Source of the DNA: Mycetohabitans sp. B8
Lineage (GTDB): Bacteria > Pseudomonadota > Gammaproteobacteria > Burkholderiales > Burkholderiaceae
DNA: 64,000 nucleotides
Direction of reading: 5' to 3'
NCBI RefSeq assembly: GCF_021991875.1
Contig: NZ_JAHLKR010000017.1
Span: forward strand, 81,791-145,790
The notes below the pieces were generated by a model, which searched no databases, was not told the origin of the DNA, and worked only from the letters and a program-made list of their open reading frames with translations. Positions 60,202 to 64,000 of the stretch are shown in pieces. Both the position numbers and the translations under genes were made by a program. Within the stretch, counting starts at the first letter, position 1; each line of letters begins with the position of its first letter.

Positions 60202-63200
60202 ATGATGTCTGCTTGTGTTACGCCTTTTGTTACCTATCCGTTATCGGCCGCGCAAACCGAGATCTGGCTTGCCCAGCAACTGCATCCGGACAGCCCCGTC
60301 TTCAACATTGCGCAATACACGGTAATCGAAGGCGCCGTTGAGCCTGCCCTATTTGAAGCGGCAGTGCGGTGGGTAATCGGTGAGGCGGACAGTCTGCGCT
60401 TGCAATTCGTCGTAAGTGACAAAGGTCTACGACAGTCTATCAGCTCACCGGAAGCCTCCGTACCGTTGCTTGATTTCAGCGCACAAGCCGATCCCCAGGC
60501 GGCCGCTGAAGCCTGGATGCGCACTGATTATGAGCGGCCTGTGGATATATTACGCGGGCCGCTTTTTCAGTACGCACTGTTGAAAGTCGCACCCGAGCGA
60601 TTTATTTCGTATCAGCGCAGTCACCATATCATAATGGATGGATATGGAGGTGCACTCATCGCGCAACGCGTCGCGCAAGTATATAGCGCAATGTGCGCGG
60701 GGATTGAGCCGCCGCCGTGTGCTTTTGGTTCGGTACAGCAGCTGTTGGAAAGCAATGCGCGATACCAGACATCCGCCCAACGGGCACGGGACGAAGCATA
60801 TTGGCTTAAGCGCTGCACGGCCTGGCCCGAGCCGGCCACGCTGGCAAGCCGCAGCGCGCCCGCATTACAGCATCGGCTGCGTCAGACGACTTACCTGGCG
60901 GCCCAAGCGGTAGGGAACTACGCATCGGATGCGGGCCAACTGGCCCAGTTGCTAACCGCTGCGCTGGCCGCTTATCTGTATCGCATGACCGGTGCACAAG
61001 ATGTGGTATTGGGCTTTCCGGTCACCGCCCGCTTGGGCGCTGACCGGCACATCCCTGGCACATTCGCGAACGCTGTGCCACTTCGATTCACGGTGCACCC
61101 AGAGATGACCCTGTCGTCGTTGATGCAGCAGGCCGCGCAAGAGATCCGACGCGGATTCCGGTATCAACGCTACCCGAGCGAAGCGCTGCGGCGCAAACTG
61201 GGACTGGCCCCAGGCCAGCTGCTGTTCAGCACCTCGGTCAATGTGATGCCATTTGACTACGATCTGTCTTTTGGTGAACACGCGTCAACGAACCATAATC
61301 TGCTCAATGGGCCGGTCGAAGATCTGATGCTGGGGGTGTATCCGCTACCGGACAGCAGTCAAGTACGGATTGACTTCAATGCGAATCCCGCATGCTACTC
61401 CATGGAGGAGCTGGTTGCGTATCAGCGCCGGTTTGTCCAGTTTCTGGAAACGCTGGCAGCCGACGCTACGCAGCCCATCGGCAGCGTCGAGCTGCTGGAT
61501 GCCAAGGAACGGCGTCAGCTGCTAGTCGAGTGGAACACAACACAGCAGGCGTATCCAGCGCACCGATGCATCCACCAGCTGTTCGAAGCGCAGGCTGAGC
61601 ACACGCCCGAGGCCACCGCGCTCGTGTACGAAGATCAAACGCTCAGCTACGCGCAACTCAATGCACAGGCCAATCGCCTCGCGCATCGGCTGATCGAGTT
61701 GGGCGTGCAGCCCGATGCGCGCGTGGCAATCTGTGTCGAGCGCTCTCCAGCGATGGTGGTCGGGCTGCTGGCGATTCTGAAGGCAGGGGGCGCGTATGTG
61801 CCGCTCGATCCGGCGTATCCGAGCGAGCGCTTAGCGCATATTCTGGCCGATGCCACACCCGATATCGTGCTGGCCGATGCAGCAGGCCGGGCCGCGCTCG
61901 GTGAGGCGGCGCTCGCCGAGCGCACGGTGCTCGATCCCGATGCACTACCCAATCGGGCGCACACGAATCCGTCGGTGCCGGGCCTGACCGCCCGCCACCT
62001 CGCGTATGTGATCTACACGTCCGGCTCCACTGGCACACCGAAGGGCGTGATGGTGGAACATCAGTCGTTGACTAATTTATATAGCGCATTGCAACAGGCT
62101 GTATTCGCTCACTGCCCAATTCACGCTAGGGTGGGCTTGAACGCCAGTATTGTATTTGACGCATCGTTGCAAAGTGTGCTCAGTCTTCTCAATGGGTGCG
62201 CGCTTGCTCCGATTCCGCAACATATACGATCCGATGGCGCGGCTTTACTCCAATGGCTCGCAGCTACAAACATCGATGTGTTGGATTGCACACCACTCCA
62301 ACTTGAGATGTTGCTGTCAGCAGATTTGCTCAAGCACCCACGCGCATTGACCTTGCTCGTCGGAGGCGAATCGATTTCTGCCCCTACTTGGCAGGTACTG
62401 GCCAATGCGCCGCACCTAACAGTCTGTAATGTTTACGGCCCGACCGAATGCACAGTGGATGCGACGCTTGCTGTGCTGAAACCGACTCAAATGCTACCCA
62501 CCATTGGCCGGCCAATCGCGAACACACGGATTTACCTGCTAGACGCACATGGACAGCCAGTACCACTGGGTGCAGTGGGTGAGTTGTATATTGGTGGCGC
62601 GGGCGTCGCGCGTGGCTATCTGAACCGGCCCGAGCTCACGGCCGAGCGCTTCGTCCCCGATCCATTCTGCAACTGCGGGGATGCGCGGATGTACAAGACG
62701 GGCGATCTGGCCCGTTACCGGCCCGATGGCAATCTGGAGTTCATCGGCCGCAACGACCATCAGGTCAAGCTCCGCGGCTTTCGCATCGAACTGGGCGAGA
62801 TCGAAGCGTGCCTGCTCATGCATCCAGTCGTGCGCGAAACCGTTGTGCTCGCACTGGGCAAGGCCAGCGGCAAGCGGCTCATTGCCTATGTGGTGGCGGA
62901 ACCTGGTGAACGACTCGCGAGCACGCTGCGCGCGCATGTAGCCGCCGCACTGCCCGAGTATATGGTGCCGGCCGCGTTCGTGCGGCTCGACGCGTTACCG
63001 TTGACGCTAAACGGCAAGCTCGATCGGCGTGCGTTGCCCGAGCCAGACGCCGACGCGTTTGCGCACCAGGCGTACGAGGCACCGCAAGGCGCACTCGAGA
63101 CCGCGCTCGCGGCAATCTGGTCCGAGTTGCTTGGCCTTGAGCGCATCAGCCGGCACGACAGCTTCTTCGCGCTCGGCGGCCATTCGCTGCTCGCCGTGCA

Positions 63201-64000
63201 GTTAATTGAGCGTCTGCGGCGTCGGGGGCTCGGATTGTCTGTGCGGACGCTGTTCGACACCCCGACGCTCAGCGCGCTGGCGCAAACGCTGGGCCAGCCT
63301 CGCGATGTGGCCGTGCCGCCCAACGTCATCACGCCCGAGACCACGGCCCTCACCCCATCCATGCTACCGCTCATTGAACTGACGCAGGCCGACATCGACC
63401 GGATCGTCGGGCAGGTGCCGGGGGGCATTGCCAATCTCCAAGACATTTATGCGCTCTCGCCGCTGCAGGACGGCATCCTGTTTCACCATCTGCTGGCCAC
63501 CGAAGGCGATCCGTATTTGCTGACCGCCCAACTGGCCTTTGATAGCCGCGCGCGGCTCGATCAGTATCTGGAGGCTGTCCAGCAGGTCATCCACCGGCAC
63601 GACATTCTGCGCACCGCGTTTGTGTGGGAAGGTGTGTCCACCCCTGCGCAGGTGGTCTGGCGCCACGCGCCGCTGTCGGTGACCGAGCTCGTGCTGGAGG
63701 CCACTGACGGGCCGATCGACGAACAATTGGCACGGCGCTTCGATCCCCGTCACGTTCGCCTGGATTTAACCCAGGCGCCGCTGCTGCGCTGTGCGATTGC
63801 GCAAGACACTGATGGCCGCTGGCTGCTCGTCCAGCTGCTGCACCATCTGGTGAGCGATCACTCGGCGCTGGATGTTTTATACACCGAAGTGCAGGCATTC
63901 ATCGAAGGCCGGGGCGAGACGCTACCCGCAGCGCAGCCGTTCCGTCATCTGGTTGCGCAAGCGCGCTTGGGCGTGAGCCAAGCCGAGCATACGCGTTTCT
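60202..64000 (+). CDS. Second NRPS (NRPS2), 3' end outside the window
   Basis: Starts at ATG 60202 or the next codon 60205 (GGAG upstream) and remains open to the right edge, about 1266 residues. Domain order: full condensation domain about 10-440 (SHHIIMDGYGG), A 455-960 (YVIYTSGSTGTPKG near 600), T near 988 (ALGGHSLL), and the beginning of a dual condensation/epimerization domain from about 1080 (ALSPLQDGILFHHLLATEGD, HHLVSDHSA). The HHxxxxxGD motif in the latter is the dual C/E hallmark. The A-domain code DAQDLGVVDK is that of glutamine, so the first residue is predicted to become D-Gln. The N-terminal C domain could accept an acyl starter or a peptide from another synthetase. Confidence 0.93.
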   Translation, partial: MMSACVTPFVTYPLSAAQTEIWLAQQLHPDSPVFNIAQYTVIEGAVEPALFEAAVRWVIGEADSLRLQFVVSDKGLRQSISSPEASVPLLDFSAQADPQAAAEAWMRTDYERPVDILRGPLFQYALLKVAPERFISYQRSHHIIMDGYGGALIAQRVAQVYSAMCAGIEPPPCAFGSVQQLLESNARYQTSAQRARDEAYWLKRCTAWPEPATLASRSAPALQHRLRQTTYLAAQAVGNYASDAGQLAQLLTAALAAYLYRMTGAQDVVLGFPVTARLGADRHIPGTFANAVPLRFTVHPEMTLSSLMQQAAQEIRRGFRYQRYPSEALRRKLGLAPGQLLFSTSVNVMPFDYDLSFGEHASTNHNLLNGPVEDLMLGVYPLPDSSQVRIDFNANPACYSMEELVAYQRRFVQFLETLAADATQPIGSVELLDAKERRQLLVEWNTTQQAYPAHRCIHQLFEAQAEHTPEATALVYEDQTLSYAQLNAQANRLAHRLIELGVQPDARVAICVERSPAMVVGLLAILKAGGAYVPLDPAYPSERLAHILADATPDIVLADAAGRAALGEAALAERTVLDPDALPNRAHTNPSVPGLTARHLAYVIYTSGSTGTPKGVMVEHQSLTNLYSALQQAVFAHCPIHARVGLNASIVFDASLQSVLSLLNGCALAPIPQHIRSDGAALLQWLAATNIDVLDCTPLQLEMLLSADLLKHPRALTLLVGGESISAPTWQVLANAPHLTVCNVYGPTECTVDATLAVLKPTQMLPTIGRPIANTRIYLLDAHGQPVPLGAVGELYIGGAGVARGYLNRPELTAERFVPDPFCNCGDARMYKTGDLARYRPDGNLEFIGRNDHQVKLRGFRIELGEIEACLLMHPVVRETVVLALGKASGKRLIAYVVAEPGERLASTLRAHVAAALPEYMVPAAFVRLDALPLTLNGKLDRRALPEPDADAFAHQAYEAPQGALETALAAIWSELLGLERISRHDSFFALGGHSLLAVQLIERLRRRGLGLSVRTLFDTPTLSALAQTLGQPRDVAVPPNVITPETTALTPSMLPLIELTQADIDRIVGQVPGGIANLQDIYALSPLQDGILFHHLLATEGDPYLLTAQLAFDSRARLDQYLEAVQQVIHRHDILRTAFVWEGVSTPAQVVWRHAPLSVTELVLEATDGPIDEQLARRFDPRHVRLDLTQAPLLRCAIAQDTDGRWLLVQLLHHLVSDHSALDVLYTEVQAFIEGRGETLPAAQPFRHLVAQARLGVSQAEHTRF

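Overview
This window looks like the chromosome of a Burkholderiaceae beta-proteobacterium. The evidence is the gene order nrdR-glyA next to ybgC-tolQRAB-pal-cpoB, an OlsB-type acyltransferase, a DUF883/YqjE-type trio, many GTG starts and a high-GC background. The combination of many decayed genes with a very large peptide synthetase cluster would suit an endosymbiotic relative such as Mycetohabitans; that is inference from content, not a database match.

Layout. 1-9.2 kb: a secreted lipoprotein, an MFS transporter pseudogene, tRNA-Arg beside a tRNA remnant, uppP, an aldose-1-epimerase-like gene, an NlpD-like LysM/M23 lipoprotein, two tiny membrane-protein genes, olsB, a wrecked sixA and tRNA-Pro. 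9.3-14.4 kb: a molybdopterin oxidoreductase, then an accessory patch with a DUF2442/HTH pair, a fic pseudogene whose catalytic His is gone, a Phd-VapC module and an IS3-family remnant. 15-16.3 kb: an envelope trio (DUF883, holin-like YqjE, basic third protein). 16.3-19.3 kb: a degenerate copy of a pilin 3' end and a low-GC orphan gene that may encode a secreted or membrane-active protein. 19.3-22.2 kb: five overlapping minor-pilin genes. 22.4-30 kb: nrdR, glyA, the complete Tol-Pal operon and tRNA-Lys with promoter and terminator. 30.6-34.2 kb: VapBC with a perfect operator palindrome, a broken HicAB, a terminase remnant, a dienelactone hydrolase and a YciI-like protein.

35.5 kb to the window end is a nonribosomal peptide locus, all on the plus strand: MbtH-like protein, NodU/CmcH-type carbamoyltransferase, an NPPF-motif methyltransferase, a cyclic-peptide-type ABC exporter, a 5792-aa five-module NRPS ending in a thioesterase, an Asp/Glu racemase, and a second NRPS that runs off the window. 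Read from A-domain pocket residues, NRPS1 would build X1(D)-Orn-like-(N-methyl)Phe-X4-X5, where X1, X4 and X5 have pocket codes I cannot match. NRPS2 starts with Gln, which a dual condensation/epimerization domain should convert to D-Gln. Carbamoylation, methylation and a racemised acidic building block are plausible tailoring or supply steps. The cluster is the most interesting part of the window.
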